From Dietzia aurantiaca (lineage in GTDB: Bacteria > Actinomycetota > Actinomycetes > Mycobacteriales > Mycobacteriaceae): DNA of 64,000 nucleotides. Below are positions 38,193 to 47,376 of the stretch, piece after piece. The translations under genes and the position numbers were made by a program. The stretch is from the NCBI RefSeq assembly GCF_021033825.1, contig NZ_JAIFXZ010000005.1, positions 124,001 through 188,000 of the forward strand, read 5' to 3'. Under the pieces are notes generated by a model that was not told where the DNA came from, made no database searches, and saw only the letters and a program-made list of their open reading frames with translations. Within the stretch, counting starts at the first letter, position 1. Every line of letters starts with the position of its first letter.

Positions 38193-39074
38193 ATGGGGGG
38201 ATTCGGGGTAGCGCAGACCACGGCGTGGCAGCGTGCACGCGCGACGCGCGTGGCCGGGCGCGTGGGCCGTGTCGGCACGGCGATGGCCGAGGTCGGCCGG
38301 CATGTGACGTTTGCGGGCAAGGTCCTGGTGTCCCTGCCCACGGCGCTCGTACGCTACCGCGGTCAGGTCGTCCGCGAGGTCGTGGACGTGGGCTTCGGTT
38401 CCAAGTCGCTGGTCGCCGGCGGCGGCACGGTGGGGATCGTGCTGGCGATGTCGGCGGTCGCGGCGATCATGGTCGGCGTCGAGACCTACCGCGGCCTCGA
38501 CCTGATCGGCATGACCACCCTGTCGGGGATGCTCTCGGCGATGGCCAACACGCGCGAGCTCGCGCCGGTGGTGGCCTCGATCGCGCTCGCGGCGAAGGTC
38601 GGCACGGGCTTCACCGCGAGACTCGGCTCTATGCGGATCTCGGATGAGATCGACGCGCTCGACTCCATGTCCGTGCCCACGATCCCGTATCTGGCGGGCA
38701 CGCGCCTGATCGCCACGATGATCTGCATCGTGCCGCTGTACGCGATCGGCCTGGTCGCCACCTACATCGCCACCCGGGTGGTGGTCGTCTATGTCAACGG
38801 CGGCTCGGCCGGCACGTACGACCACTTCTTCAGCATCACGCTCGGCCCCGAGGACGTGCTCTATTCGCTCGTCAAGGCGGTGGTGTTCGCGGCGGTGATC
38901 GTGCTGGTGCACTGCAGCTACGGCTACTACGCCACCGGCGGTCCGGAGGGGGTCGGCCGCGCGGCGGGACGGGCGCTGCGGACGTCCATCCTGGCGATCG
39001 GCTTCCTCGACATCGTCCTGACCTTCGCGCTCTGGGGCCTGGTGCCCGAGGTGCCGGCGCTGGGGATCACGTGA
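38193..39074 (+). CDS. yrbEB: Mce-system permease YrbEB (MlaE family)
   Basis: 293-residue second MlaE-type permease. The N-terminal ~70 residues are basic and Arg/Val-rich, then GSKSLVAGGGTVGIVLAMSA enters the membrane. The ATPase-contact motif is GSMRISDEIDALDSMSVPTI. The conserved RELAPVVASIALAAKVGTGF segment before it is diagnostic of YrbEB. The stop overlaps the GTG of mceA by 4 bases. Together YrbEA and YrbEB form the channel through which the Mce hexamer delivers substrate. Confidence 0.95.
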   Translation: MGGFGVAQTTAWQRARATRVAGRVGRVGTAMAEVGRHVTFAGKVLVSLPTALVRYRGQVVREVVDVGFGSKSLVAGGGTVGIVLAMSAVAAIMVGVETYRGLDLIGMTTLSGMLSAMANTRELAPVVASIALAAKVGTGFTARLGSMRISDEIDALDSMSVPTIPYLAGTRLIATMICIVPLYAIGLVATYIATRVVVVYVNGGSAGTYDHFFSITLGPEDVLYSLVKAVVFAAVIVLVHCSYGYYATGGPEGVGRAAGRALRTSILAIGFLDIVLTFALWGLVPEVPALGIT

Positions 39075-40420
39075 GGCGGCGTGTGGCGGGGCCGACCCCG
39101 CAGAGGACGTTGATCCTGCGCGGCGTGGTGTTCACGATCGTGGCGGTGGTGGTCGGGGTCCTGCTCGTGGGCCGCGGGGCGGGGATGTTCGACACCGGGA
39201 CCAGAGTGTGGTCGGTGCTGCCGGCCGACGCGGGCCGGATCGCGGTGAACGCGCCGGTCTACCACCTGGGAGTGAAGGTGGGCGACGTCCGGGCGTCGGA
39301 GGGGGCCAGGGGCGGTGCCCTCGTCGACGGCCGGGCCGCCGGCGGAGGCGCTGCAGCCAACGACAAGAATTATGACGACGACGTCGCCGAGCCCGGCACC
39401 CGCATCGAGATGCTCATCGGCGACGAATTCGCCGACCGCATTCCCTCGAACGTGCTGGTGCGGGCCGTGCCGCGGACGCTGTTCGGGGACATCCGGCTGG
39501 ATCTGGTGTCGCCTCCGGTGCCGGAAGGCGCCACCCCGCGAGCCTTCTCGACCGGCGCCACGGTGACCGACGGCGAGCAGATCCCGGCCGACGGTTCCGA
39601 TGAGGCGGTGCTGCTCTACGACGTGTTCACCCGCGCGAGCGACCTGCTGGTCGCGATCGAGCCGGAGAAGATGCAGATCACGCTCACCGCGCTCGCCCGC
39701 GCGCTGGACGGCCGCGGCGAGATGCTGGGTCGCACAATCGAGGACGCTGACCGTGCCGGTGCCGAACTGGCGCCGGCGCTGGAGAACGCCGCCGCGGCCT
39801 CGCCCGCACTGGCCGCACTCGCCGAGGACCTGGCCGGCGCGACGCCGCAGATCCTCGAGACACTGCAGGAGGCCACGCGGTTGTCGCAGATCGTCCTCGA
39901 CCGGCCGGGTTCGCTGCGCCGACTACTCGACGCCGGGCTCGCGGCCGCCGGGTCGGGCGCGGTCATGGCGGACCGGACCGTCCCCGGTGCGATCCGGCTC
40001 GTGAGCGACACCGGGGTGGTGTTCGACCACACCGCACGCAATCCACACGGGGTGATCAACACCCTCTACGCGATGCGGCCGATGGGCGAGGCCGGCGCGG
40101 CCGCGTTCTCCACCGGGCGGTTCAACATCACCGCCGTGCCGTCGTTCGCCGACCCGATGCCCTACGGCCCGCAGGACTGCCCTCGCCACCCCGGCCTGGC
40201 CGGGTCGACGTGTACCGGCGCGCCCACGACCGAGCACGATCCCGGGCTCACGGTCAACGCCGCCGGCGAGCGCGAGGTCCTCCGCGAACTCCAGGCAGCC
40301 GCGGCGACGGAGCCCGGCACGCCGGTGCCGCCGCCCGCCGATCCGGCCGCGGACCCGGCGGCCGCCGCGTGGACGATGCTGGGCCCTCTCGTCCGGGGGG
40401 CCGAGGTGGCGATCCGATGA
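39071..40420 (+). CDS. mceA: Mce family protein MceA
   Basis: 449-residue first subunit of the Mce needle that spans the periplasm. One N-terminal anchor helix (~16-34) is followed by the MCE/MlaD barrel domain (APVYHLGVKVGDVRASE...PSNVLVRAVPRTLFGDIRL) and then a long helical region rich in heptad-like Ala/Leu/Glu. A ~30-residue Gly/Ala- and Asp-rich insertion (~77-108, containing NDKNYDDDVAEPG) interrupts the MCE barrel, which I do not know from other MceA proteins. The C-terminus is Pro/Ala-rich. Start overlaps yrbEB. Confidence 0.93.
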   Translation: MRRRVAGPTPQRTLILRGVVFTIVAVVVGVLLVGRGAGMFDTGTRVWSVLPADAGRIAVNAPVYHLGVKVGDVRASEGARGGALVDGRAAGGGAAANDKNYDDDVAEPGTRIEMLIGDEFADRIPSNVLVRAVPRTLFGDIRLDLVSPPVPEGATPRAFSTGATVTDGEQIPADGSDEAVLLYDVFTRASDLLVAIEPEKMQITLTALARALDGRGEMLGRTIEDADRAGAELAPALENAAAASPALAALAEDLAGATPQILETLQEATRLSQIVLDRPGSLRRLLDAGLAAAGSGAVMADRTVPGAIRLVSDTGVVFDHTARNPHGVINTLYAMRPMGEAGAAAFSTGRFNITAVPSFADPMPYGPQDCPRHPGLAGSTCTGAPTTEHDPGLTVNAAGEREVLRELQAAAATEPGTPVPPPADPAADPAAAAWTMLGPLVRGAEVAIR

Positions 40421-41463
40421 CCTCACGCAAGGGCCTGTGGCCCGCCCTGAAACTGTTCGCCTACTGCCTGATCGGTGTGCTGTGCACCATTCTCGTGGTC
40501 AACACGCTGCGCGTTCCCGTGGGCTGGGGCGCCCGCTCCTACAGCGCTGAGTTCACCGACGTCGGTGGCCTGGGCGACGGCTCGGAGGTCACGGTGGCCG
40601 GCGTGCGCGTGGGTCAGGTGCTGGGCGTCAAGCGCGAGATCGGGCCGGACGGCGAGGTGATCGCGGTGGTCGACTTCGAGGTCGAGCGCTCGCACCCGGT
40701 CACCGACGGTGCACAGGCGTCGGTCCGTTACGGCGACATGCTGGGGATCCGGTACCTGTCGCTGGACCCCACCGCGGACGGGGCGCCGGCGGTGGGCGGC
40801 GCGGCCGAGCTCGCCGAGGACTCCGTGATCCCGTTGTCCGCGACCACTGACCCGGTGGATCTGACCGCGCTGGTCAACGGGTTCAAGCCGCTGTTCGAGG
40901 CGGTGAGCCCGGAGGAGGTCAACACCCTGTCGACCACAGTCGTGGCCGCGTTCCAGGGCGAGCCCGGGGCGATGGACGTCCTACTCGCGCGGCTCGCGCT
41001 GCTGAGCCGGGACATCGTGGGCCGCGAAGACGTGTACGTCCGTCTGGCCGACAACATCGAGGAGCTCAATTCCACGCTCGTCGACCGAGGGGCGGACCTG
41101 CAGGACCTCATCCGCGGCCTCGACACGGTCGCCGGCGCTCTCGCCGACGGGGACGGCCGGGAGCTGGCGCTACTCCTCGACCGCGGCGGCAGCTCCGTGG
41201 CGACGCTCGCCGCGATGCTGGACGAGACCGACGCCGACCTGCGGGCGAGCATCGAGGCGGCCCGCCACACCACTGATGGCTGGATCCCCCACTCCCCCGC
41301 GTTCGATGCCGCGCTGCGGCAGGCCCCGGTGTTCGCCCGCGAGGTCAACACCATCGGTCAGAAGGGCGGGTTCCTCTCGCTCTACATGTGCAACTTCACG
41401 GTGAAGCAGGGCGACTGGGAGGCCAGCCTGTTCGGCTACCGGAACTCGGAGGCCTGCCGATGA
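40417..41463 (+). CDS. mceB: Mce family protein MceB
   Basis: 348-residue second Mce subunit. Anchor helix at ~11-29 (LKLFAYCLIGVLCTILVVNT), MCE barrel with AEFTDVGGLGDGSEVTVAGV and MLGIRYLSLDP, then a long alpha-helical stretch. It ends with the family's conserved tail LSLYMCNFTVKQGDWEASLF and two late Cys. The hexamer of MceA-F is known in mycobacteria to build a tunnel for hydrophobic substrates. ATGA overlaps on both sides. Confidence 0.94.
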   Translation: MTSRKGLWPALKLFAYCLIGVLCTILVVNTLRVPVGWGARSYSAEFTDVGGLGDGSEVTVAGVRVGQVLGVKREIGPDGEVIAVVDFEVERSHPVTDGAQASVRYGDMLGIRYLSLDPTADGAPAVGGAAELAEDSVIPLSATTDPVDLTALVNGFKPLFEAVSPEEVNTLSTTVVAAFQGEPGAMDVLLARLALLSRDIVGREDVYVRLADNIEELNSTLVDRGADLQDLIRGLDTVAGALADGDGRELALLLDRGGSSVATLAAMLDETDADLRASIEAARHTTDGWIPHSPAFDAALRQAPVFAREVNTIGQKGGFLSLYMCNFTVKQGDWEASLFGYRNSEACR

Positions 41464-42503
41464 GACCCCTCACCCTCGTCCGGGAGAGCCTGCTGGATCT
41501 GTTCCGCGACCCGCGCCACGAGCGTCGTGGGAACACCGTGCTGGTCGGTGCCGCGTCGATTCTGCTGGTCATCGCCCTGTTCGCGGCCAGTATGGCGCTT
41601 CCCCGTCTCTGGTACGTATTGCGCACCGAGTACTACTCGGCCGAGTTCCACAACGCCGGTGGCCTCCGGGCCGGCGACCCGGTCCTGGTGGCCGGGGTGC
41701 CGAGCGGCCGGGTGGACTCGCTGTCGACCGACGGCGGCCTGGCCGTGGTGGGGTTCCGCCTCGACCGCGGGCAGGACCTCGGCGAGGCCAGCACCGCGAC
41801 GGTCGGCCTCAAGTCGATTCTCGGCAACCGTTTCCTCGAGGTGGTCCCCGCCGGCGGTGGCGACCTGGGGTCGGACAGGCGCATCGGGGTCGCCCGGACC
41901 ACATCGCCCTACATGATCGATGACATGGGCGGCGCGGTGACCGAGCTCGCCGACGGGATCGACGTCGACGCGGTGAGCGCACTCATCGACAACCTGGACA
42001 GCATCCTGCCCCAGGACGCCGAGGCGACCGGCGAGGCGATCGACGACATCTCCGCCGCGCTCGGCCTGATGGCTCGCGACGACGACCGCATGTCCCGGGT
42101 GATCGCCACGACCCGCGAACTCACCGGGGTGCTGGTGTCCCAGGAGCAGAGCATCAACGCACTCACCGACCAGTCGCTCGTGCTGGTCACCGTGCTCACC
42201 CAGCGCCGCGAGGCCCTCAGCGCGATGGTCGCCTCGCTGGAGGAGCTGGCCGTCCGGGTCAGCGCACTGCTCGAGGAGGAGTCCGACGACGTGAACCAGC
42301 TGCTGGTGAACATGCGCTCGATCAGTGAGACCTATCAGCGCAACATCGAGGTGATGGACGAGGTCCTCACTCGCATGCCGCCCGGCCTCCGCGCCGTCAC
42401 CGACGCGTCCGGAAACGGCCCGTGGACCGACGTCGCGACGCCCACCGGGCCGATCCCGGACTCCGCGCTCTGTGCACTGGGGGTGATGGACGGATGCAAC
42501 TGA
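41460..42503 (+). CDS. mceC: Mce family protein MceC
   Basis: 347-residue third Mce subunit. Anchor helix ~27-47 (TVLVGAASILLVIALFAASM) after a basic N-terminus, MCE domain beginning YSAEFHNAGGLRAGDPVLVA with GLKSILGNRFLEVVPAG, then a helical domain. The C-terminus has TDASGNGPWTDVATPTG and a pair of Cys (LCALGVMDGC). It overlaps mceB by 4 and mceD by 10 bases. Confidence 0.94.
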   Translation: MRPLTLVRESLLDLFRDPRHERRGNTVLVGAASILLVIALFAASMALPRLWYVLRTEYYSAEFHNAGGLRAGDPVLVAGVPSGRVDSLSTDGGLAVVGFRLDRGQDLGEASTATVGLKSILGNRFLEVVPAGGGDLGSDRRIGVARTTSPYMIDDMGGAVTELADGIDVDAVSALIDNLDSILPQDAEATGEAIDDISAALGLMARDDDRMSRVIATTRELTGVLVSQEQSINALTDQSLVLVTVLTQRREALSAMVASLEELAVRVSALLEEESDDVNQLLVNMRSISETYQRNIEVMDEVLTRMPPGLRAVTDASGNGPWTDVATPTGPIPDSALCALGVMDGCN

Positions 42504-43591
42504 CACGTACACGAGTCCTTACCGTGCTGACGGTCGTCGTCGTCGCCGTCGTCGTCCTCATCTACCTCCTGTCCGGTGCGCGCACCGACGATCGCGTCCG
42601 CCTCTCGGCGGACTTCGCCTCGGCCGACGGCGTCTACGTCGGCTCCCAGGTGCGCATCGTCGGCGTCGAGGTGGGGCTGGTCGAGAAGGTCGAACCGATG
42701 GGCGACGTCGTGCGCGTCCACCTCACGCTCGACCCCGGCACCGAGCTGCCCGAGGACGTCGGCGCGCTGGTCATGAACCCGGCGGTCATCGCGGACCGGT
42801 TCGTCGAGCTGACCCCGGCGTACCAGGGCGGGCCCACGTTCGGGGAGGGCGGCACCATCCCGGCGGACCGCACCCGTGCCCCGCTCGACTTCGACGAGTT
42901 CGTCTCCAGCCTCGACACGCTGAGTTCGGCGTTCGCGCCCGGCGCCGAGGAGATGGCCGAGGGCCTCGACCGGGGCGCCGAGGCGCTCGACGGGCGCGGC
43001 CGCACCCTGAACCGGGCGATCCGGAACCTGTCCACGGTCTCGGCCGTGGGCGGCGACCGCGCCGAGGACCTCGACGCGATCATCACCGAACTCGCCGTGC
43101 TCATGGACGCCGCCGGGGGGCGCGACCAGACCATGCGGGACCTCGTCCTGGGACTCGACGACCTCGGCCGACAGATCCGGCAGGACCAGATCGACGTGGC
43201 CGCCCCGGCCGACGATCTGCGCGTGATCCTCGACCAGCTGGACACGATCGTCGCCGAGCGCGGCGAGGACATCACCGCCACCACCGACGCGACCCGTGAG
43301 GTCACCGCGATGTACGCCGAGCACCGCGAGGACTTCGCCGAGTTCCTCGACCTGTACCCGGTCATGATGGAGAACCTCGCGATGGGCGTCGGGACGGACG
43401 GTCGCGCCCGGATCCGGCTCAACGTCTCGTCCAACATCACGCACTTCGCGCGCGGCCGCGAGCTGTGTGCCCGCGAACCGCTGCCGCTCTGCACCGGCGC
43501 CGGGCTGACCAACCCGCTGATGTTTCCCGTGGAACAGAGCGATCCGATCGGGCTGGTCGGCGCATTCGAACGGATCACGGGGGGTGGATGA
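42494..43591 (+). CDS. mceD: Mce family protein MceD
   Basis: 365-residue fourth Mce subunit. Anchor helix ~9-27 (LTVLTVVVVAVVVLIYLLSG), MCE domain LSADFASADGVYVGSQVRIV with a long helix-rich segment afterwards. The C-terminus contains the paired Cys segment RELCAREPLPLCTGAGLTNP and ends in a short Gly-rich tail; the 200+ residue Pro-rich extension of some mycobacterial MceD proteins is missing. The ATG at 42494 lies inside the mceC gene. Confidence 0.94.
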   Translation: MQLTRTRVLTVLTVVVVAVVVLIYLLSGARTDDRVRLSADFASADGVYVGSQVRIVGVEVGLVEKVEPMGDVVRVHLTLDPGTELPEDVGALVMNPAVIADRFVELTPAYQGGPTFGEGGTIPADRTRAPLDFDEFVSSLDTLSSAFAPGAEEMAEGLDRGAEALDGRGRTLNRAIRNLSTVSAVGGDRAEDLDAIITELAVLMDAAGGRDQTMRDLVLGLDDLGRQIRQDQIDVAAPADDLRVILDQLDTIVAERGEDITATTDATREVTAMYAEHREDFAEFLDLYPVMMENLAMGVGTDGRARIRLNVSSNITHFARGRELCAREPLPLCTGAGLTNPLMFPVEQSDPIGLVGAFERITGGG

Positions 43592-44640
43592 GCATGCGTG
43601 AGACCAGGACCGGACCGCACCTGGTGCGCGGGGTCGTCGTGCTCGTGGGGGTGTTGCTGCTCGTGGCGGCGACGGTGATCGCCCTCAACTCGCCGCGGCT
43701 CTCGCTCCAGGCGTGGCCACTGGGCATGGACACCGGCAGCGACTCTGCAGACGTAGAGATGCGTTTCGAGCGGGCCGACCGGCTCGCCCCCGGCGCCGAG
43801 GTCCGCTACGGGGAGAGCCTCGTCGGGCGCGTCCGTTCCGTCGACGCCGACGGCTCCGATGCCGTGATCGGCGTGCGGCTCGAGGGCGACTCCGGCGTGC
43901 CGGCAGATGTGTTCGCCGAGATCCGCCTGCCCACCGCCCTGGGTAGCCCGTTCATCGCGCTCACGCCGCCGCGGGGCGACCGGTCGACGGAGCTCCTCGA
44001 GGACACCCGGCTCCTCCCGCTCGCCCGCACCGGCGTGGGGCCCGACCTGGAGTCGAGCCTGGCGTCGCTCGGCCTGCTGCTCAACGGCAGCGGTATCGAC
44101 CAGCTGGGCACGGTGATGGAGGAGCTCACGATCGCGCTCGACGGGCGCGGCGACGAGATCGCCCGTATCCGCGACCGGGGCGACCGCGCGCTCGAACTCT
44201 ACGAACTACACCGCGACGACATCGATCGCACGATCGTCGCTCTCGACCGGGTCAACTCCGCGCTGGCGGCCCGGCGGGACCTCATCGACCGCGGCATGCA
44301 GGTCTCGGCTGACCTCGTCTCCGAGGCCGCGGCCAGCCGCGAGACGATCCTCGCGCTCATGGACACCACCGCCGCGCTGACGGTGCAGGTCGAGGAGTTC
44401 ACCACGGGTACCGACGGACGGATCGCTCCCTCGCTGTCCACCCTGAACCTCCTCCTGCAGGACATGGAGGGTTTCGGCGGGGAGGTGGCCCCGACGCTGG
44501 ACGCGCTGCAGCGTTTCGTCGTCCTGTTCGACGAGGCGATTCGCGGCGACCACATGATGTTCGACGGTGCCCTCGACCTTCCCGGCTCGCTGGATTCACT
44601 CGGCACCGGTGGCGAGGCCCGCATGGGAGGCACCCCGTGA
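43588..44640 (+). CDS. mceE: Mce family protein MceE
   Basis: 350-residue fifth Mce subunit. In many mycobacterial systems this subunit is a lipoprotein; here the N-terminal hydrophobic segment (~14-33, RGVVVLVGVLLLVAATVIAL) has no Cys after it, so it should be an ordinary membrane anchor. MCE domain: MRFERADRLAPGAEVRYGES, then LPTALGSPFIALTPPRGD; a long coiled-coil-like helical part follows. Identity as the E subunit rests on its place between mceD and mceF. Confidence 0.92.
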   Translation: MSMRETRTGPHLVRGVVVLVGVLLLVAATVIALNSPRLSLQAWPLGMDTGSDSADVEMRFERADRLAPGAEVRYGESLVGRVRSVDADGSDAVIGVRLEGDSGVPADVFAEIRLPTALGSPFIALTPPRGDRSTELLEDTRLLPLARTGVGPDLESSLASLGLLLNGSGIDQLGTVMEELTIALDGRGDEIARIRDRGDRALELYELHRDDIDRTIVALDRVNSALAARRDLIDRGMQVSADLVSEAAASRETILALMDTTAALTVQVEEFTTGTDGRIAPSLSTLNLLLQDMEGFGGEVAPTLDALQRFVVLFDEAIRGDHMMFDGALDLPGSLDSLGTGGEARMGGTP

Positions 44641-45854
44641 ACCGCCATATCGCCGCGCAGGCGGTGCTCTTCGCGATCATCTCCGTCGTCGCGATCGCCT
44701 TCGGCGTCCGCTACATCACCGAGGACGCGGACGTCTCTCGCGGTTTCCGGGTGGTGGCGCACATGGAGGATGCCCGCGGGATGGGGCCAGGCGTGCGGGT
44801 CACGTATCGCGGCGTGGACGTGGGCGTGATCCAGGACGCGATCCTGGACGGTTCGGGTGGGGTCGAGCTCCGGCTGCGCATCCTCGACGGGACGCAGATC
44901 CCGGTCGATTCGCCTGCGCGGGTCGTCACGAGCACCGCGCTCGGTGACAACCGGCTCGACGTGCGCCCGGCCGACGACGCCGGGCCGTACCTGCAGGACG
45001 GGGATACGCTGCTTGTCCGGCCGGAGGATCAGCCGGCGAAGCTGGAGAATCTCATCGCGGACATCGAGACCTCCCTGCTGGCGCTCGATCCGGAGTCCCT
45101 GGCCACGATCGGTGACAGCAATGCCGAGGCGCTCGAGGGCAACGGTGATCGACTCGGGGCGATCATCGAGGACACCGCGACCCTGACCGCGATGCTCGCC
45201 GACACCGCCCCGACCCTGCGGGGGCTCGTCGACGACGGGTTGGTCACCGTGCGTGCACTCGCCGAGCGGGACGCCCCGATCTCGGGGGCCGCGACGGTGG
45301 CCCGGGACGTGACGGGGCAGCTGGCCCGTCGCGAGGACACCCTCGTCCACCTTCTCGACCGCTCGCCCGAGGCGATGCTGCGGGCGCAGCAACTGCTGGA
45401 CGCCAATCGGGAGAACGCTGCCGGCCTGCTGGCCAACACCCTGGTTGTGACTCCGGTGTTCCGCGATCGCGGGCCGGCCTGGGAGGCCGGACTGACGCAG
45501 GGCGAGCGCGGCCTGCGGGCGCTCGCGGGCACGGTGCGCGACGGCCGGGCCGACTTCCAGCTGGTCGCCACCCAGGGGCCGGTGTGCGTCTACCCGTATG
45601 AGCCGCGCGATATCCACGACGAGTCATGGCGGGAGCCGAACCTGCGGCTGTACTGCCCGCCCGCCGAGGACCTCGAACAGCGCGGGTCGCGGGCGGCGCC
45701 CCGACCGAACGACGAGGGTCTGGCCGGGGCGACCGAACCCGGCACCCGGATCGGACCGGACATGGCCGAGGACCCGGCGATCATCCCCACCGGCAAGGAG
45801 ATCGCCGCGTACTGGGCGACGATGATGGAAGGACTGCAGAGCAATGGCGGTTGA
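44637..45854 (+). CDS. mceF: Mce family protein MceF
   Basis: 405-residue sixth Mce subunit. Anchor helix ~5-24 (IAAQAVLFAIISVVAIAFGV), MCE barrel HMEDARGMGPGVRVTYRGVD with VVTSTALGDNRLDVRPADD, then helices, and a C-terminal domain with GPVCVYPYEPRDIHDES and LRLYCPPAEDLEQRGSRAAP. GTG start overlaps the mceE stop. The final residues overlap the Mce-associated gene by 11 bases. Confidence 0.94.
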   Translation: MNRHIAAQAVLFAIISVVAIAFGVRYITEDADVSRGFRVVAHMEDARGMGPGVRVTYRGVDVGVIQDAILDGSGGVELRLRILDGTQIPVDSPARVVTSTALGDNRLDVRPADDAGPYLQDGDTLLVRPEDQPAKLENLIADIETSLLALDPESLATIGDSNAEALEGNGDRLGAIIEDTATLTAMLADTAPTLRGLVDDGLVTVRALAERDAPISGAATVARDVTGQLARREDTLVHLLDRSPEAMLRAQQLLDANRENAAGLLANTLVVTPVFRDRGPAWEAGLTQGERGLRALAGTVRDGRADFQLVATQGPVCVYPYEPRDIHDESWREPNLRLYCPPAEDLEQRGSRAAPRPNDEGLAGATEPGTRIGPDMAEDPAIIPTGKEIAAYWATMMEGLQSNGG

Positions 45855-46362
45855 CAACGAGGCCGCGGGCCCGGAGAACACGAGGACGAAGCCCCGCGCG
45901 GGTCGGGCGATCGCGGGACTGGTGATCGTCGTGCTGCTGGTCGCGGTCGGTGTGCTCGGTTATCTGCTCTGGCAGGACCAGCGGCAGGACGCGCTGCGTC
46001 AGTCCGCCGCGGATGACGCCACACGGCTGGTGATCCAGCTGGCCACCTACGACCACACCGACGTCGACCAGAACCTCGATGCGGTCGTGGCCGAGGCGAC
46101 CCCGGGCTTCGCGGACCGCTACCGCGAGGTCTCCGAGGGGCTACGCGAACTGCTGGCCAGCGGTGAGGGCACCTCGACAGGGACCGTCACCCACGCCGCG
46201 GTGGAGAGCCTCGACGGAGACACCGCCGTCGTCCTGGTGTTCCTCGACCAGGAGGTCACCAACGTCACCGTCCCCGACGGGCGGGTCGACTCCAGTCGCA
46301 TGGTCGTGACCGTCGTCCGCGACGGCGACCGGTGGCTGCTCGAGGACGCCCAGCTCGCCTGA
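45844..46362 (+). CDS. Mce-associated membrane protein (Mas type)
   Basis: 172-residue single-pass protein: a short charged N-terminus, one helix (~22-43, AIAGLVIVVLLVAVGVLGYL) and an exported NTF2-like domain (LDAVVAEATPGFADRYREVS ... VVTVVRDGDRWLLEDAQL). Proteins of this type follow most mce operons; in M. tuberculosis they stabilise Mce complexes, as shown for OmamA/OmamB. Only one is present here, where many loci have two to four. Confidence 0.9.
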   Translation: MAVDNEAAGPENTRTKPRAGRAIAGLVIVVLLVAVGVLGYLLWQDQRQDALRQSAADDATRLVIQLATYDHTDVDQNLDAVVAEATPGFADRYREVSEGLRELLASGEGTSTGTVTHAAVESLDGDTAVVLVFLDQEVTNVTVPDGRVDSSRMVVTVVRDGDRWLLEDAQLA

Positions 46363-46436
46363 CCCGCGGCACTGCGGGCCGTCACGATCCACGCACCCGC
46401 CGGACGGGCGGGCCAGACCCAGAAGGAGAACCTCCC

Positions 46437-47291
46437 ATGCTCGACGAGCTGCACCGCAACCCCGCGCCGCCGGTCACCCGGGCGCGGCCGCCGCAGATCA
46501 CCGATGCGATCGATTCGCTCGGCGCCGCCAGTGGTGTGGCCAACGTGATCATGCAGCTGTCCTGGCCCGAGGTGGGCTGGGGCGTGCGCGAGAGCCGTGT
46601 GGACACCGGCAACGTGTACAAGCGGCCCTTCAAGCGGGCGCGGACCACGTTCCAGTACCTGGCGGTGGCCACGCTCGGCACCGACGAGGACAAGCGCCTG
46701 TACCGGGAGGCCGTCGACCGCGTGCACCGCCTCGTGCACTCCACTCCCGAGAGTCGGGTCAGGTACAGCGCGATGGACCCCAAGCTGCAGATGTGGGTCG
46801 CGGCCTGCCTCTACATCGGGTTCGAGGACGTCTTCGAATGGCTGCACGGCCCGATGGACGACTCGGACCGGGAGGACTTCTACGCCTCGGCCCAGACCCT
46901 GGGCACGACCCTGCAGGTGCGCCCGGAGCAGTGGCCGGCCACCCGCGCCGAGTTCGACGGCTACTGGCGCGAGGGCCTGGACCGGATCCGTTTCGACGAG
47001 CCGGTCCGCAGGCACCTGATCGGGCTGTCGGAGCTGCGGATGCTGCCCCAGCCCGCCAACGCCCTGTTCGGGCGGATCAACAAGTGGGTGACCTCCGGCT
47101 TCCTGCACCGCGAGTTCCGCGACGCGATCGGCCTTCCGTGGAGCCCGCGGGACCAGCGGCGGTTCGAGACGTTCCTCGCCGTGACGGCCTGGCTCAACTC
47201 CATGCTGCCGGAGTCGATCCGGACGATCAGCTACCGGCTGCTCATCCTCGACCTGCGGTGGCGGCTGCGGACGGGCCGATCCCTGGTGTGA
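46437..47291 (+). CDS. Oxygenase MpaB family protein (DUF2236), third copy
   Basis: 284-residue DUF2236 protein, the shortest of the three in the island and of a different sub-branch. It contains VANVIMQLSWPEVGWGVRES, the segment RPFKRARTTFQYLAVATLGT, YREAVDRVHRLVHSTPESRV (conserved His in VHRLVH, candidate haem ligand) and MWVAACLYIGFEDVFEWLHG. No signal peptide. GAAGGAG lies upstream of the ATG at 46437, 74 bases after the Mas gene, so it probably ends the operon and acts on the imported compound. Confidence 0.86.
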   Translation: MLDELHRNPAPPVTRARPPQITDAIDSLGAASGVANVIMQLSWPEVGWGVRESRVDTGNVYKRPFKRARTTFQYLAVATLGTDEDKRLYREAVDRVHRLVHSTPESRVRYSAMDPKLQMWVAACLYIGFEDVFEWLHGPMDDSDREDFYASAQTLGTTLQVRPEQWPATRAEFDGYWREGLDRIRFDEPVRRHLIGLSELRMLPQPANALFGRINKWVTSGFLHREFRDAIGLPWSPRDQRRFETFLAVTAWLNSMLPESIRTISYRLLILDLRWRLRTGRSLV

Positions 47292-47376
47292 TGCCGGCGG
47301 CTGGTCGAGGTGGAGAGATCGACGACGAGGTTCGCCCGCCCGCCTCGGGTCCGCCACCAGCTCGGGCGGCCCGGCC

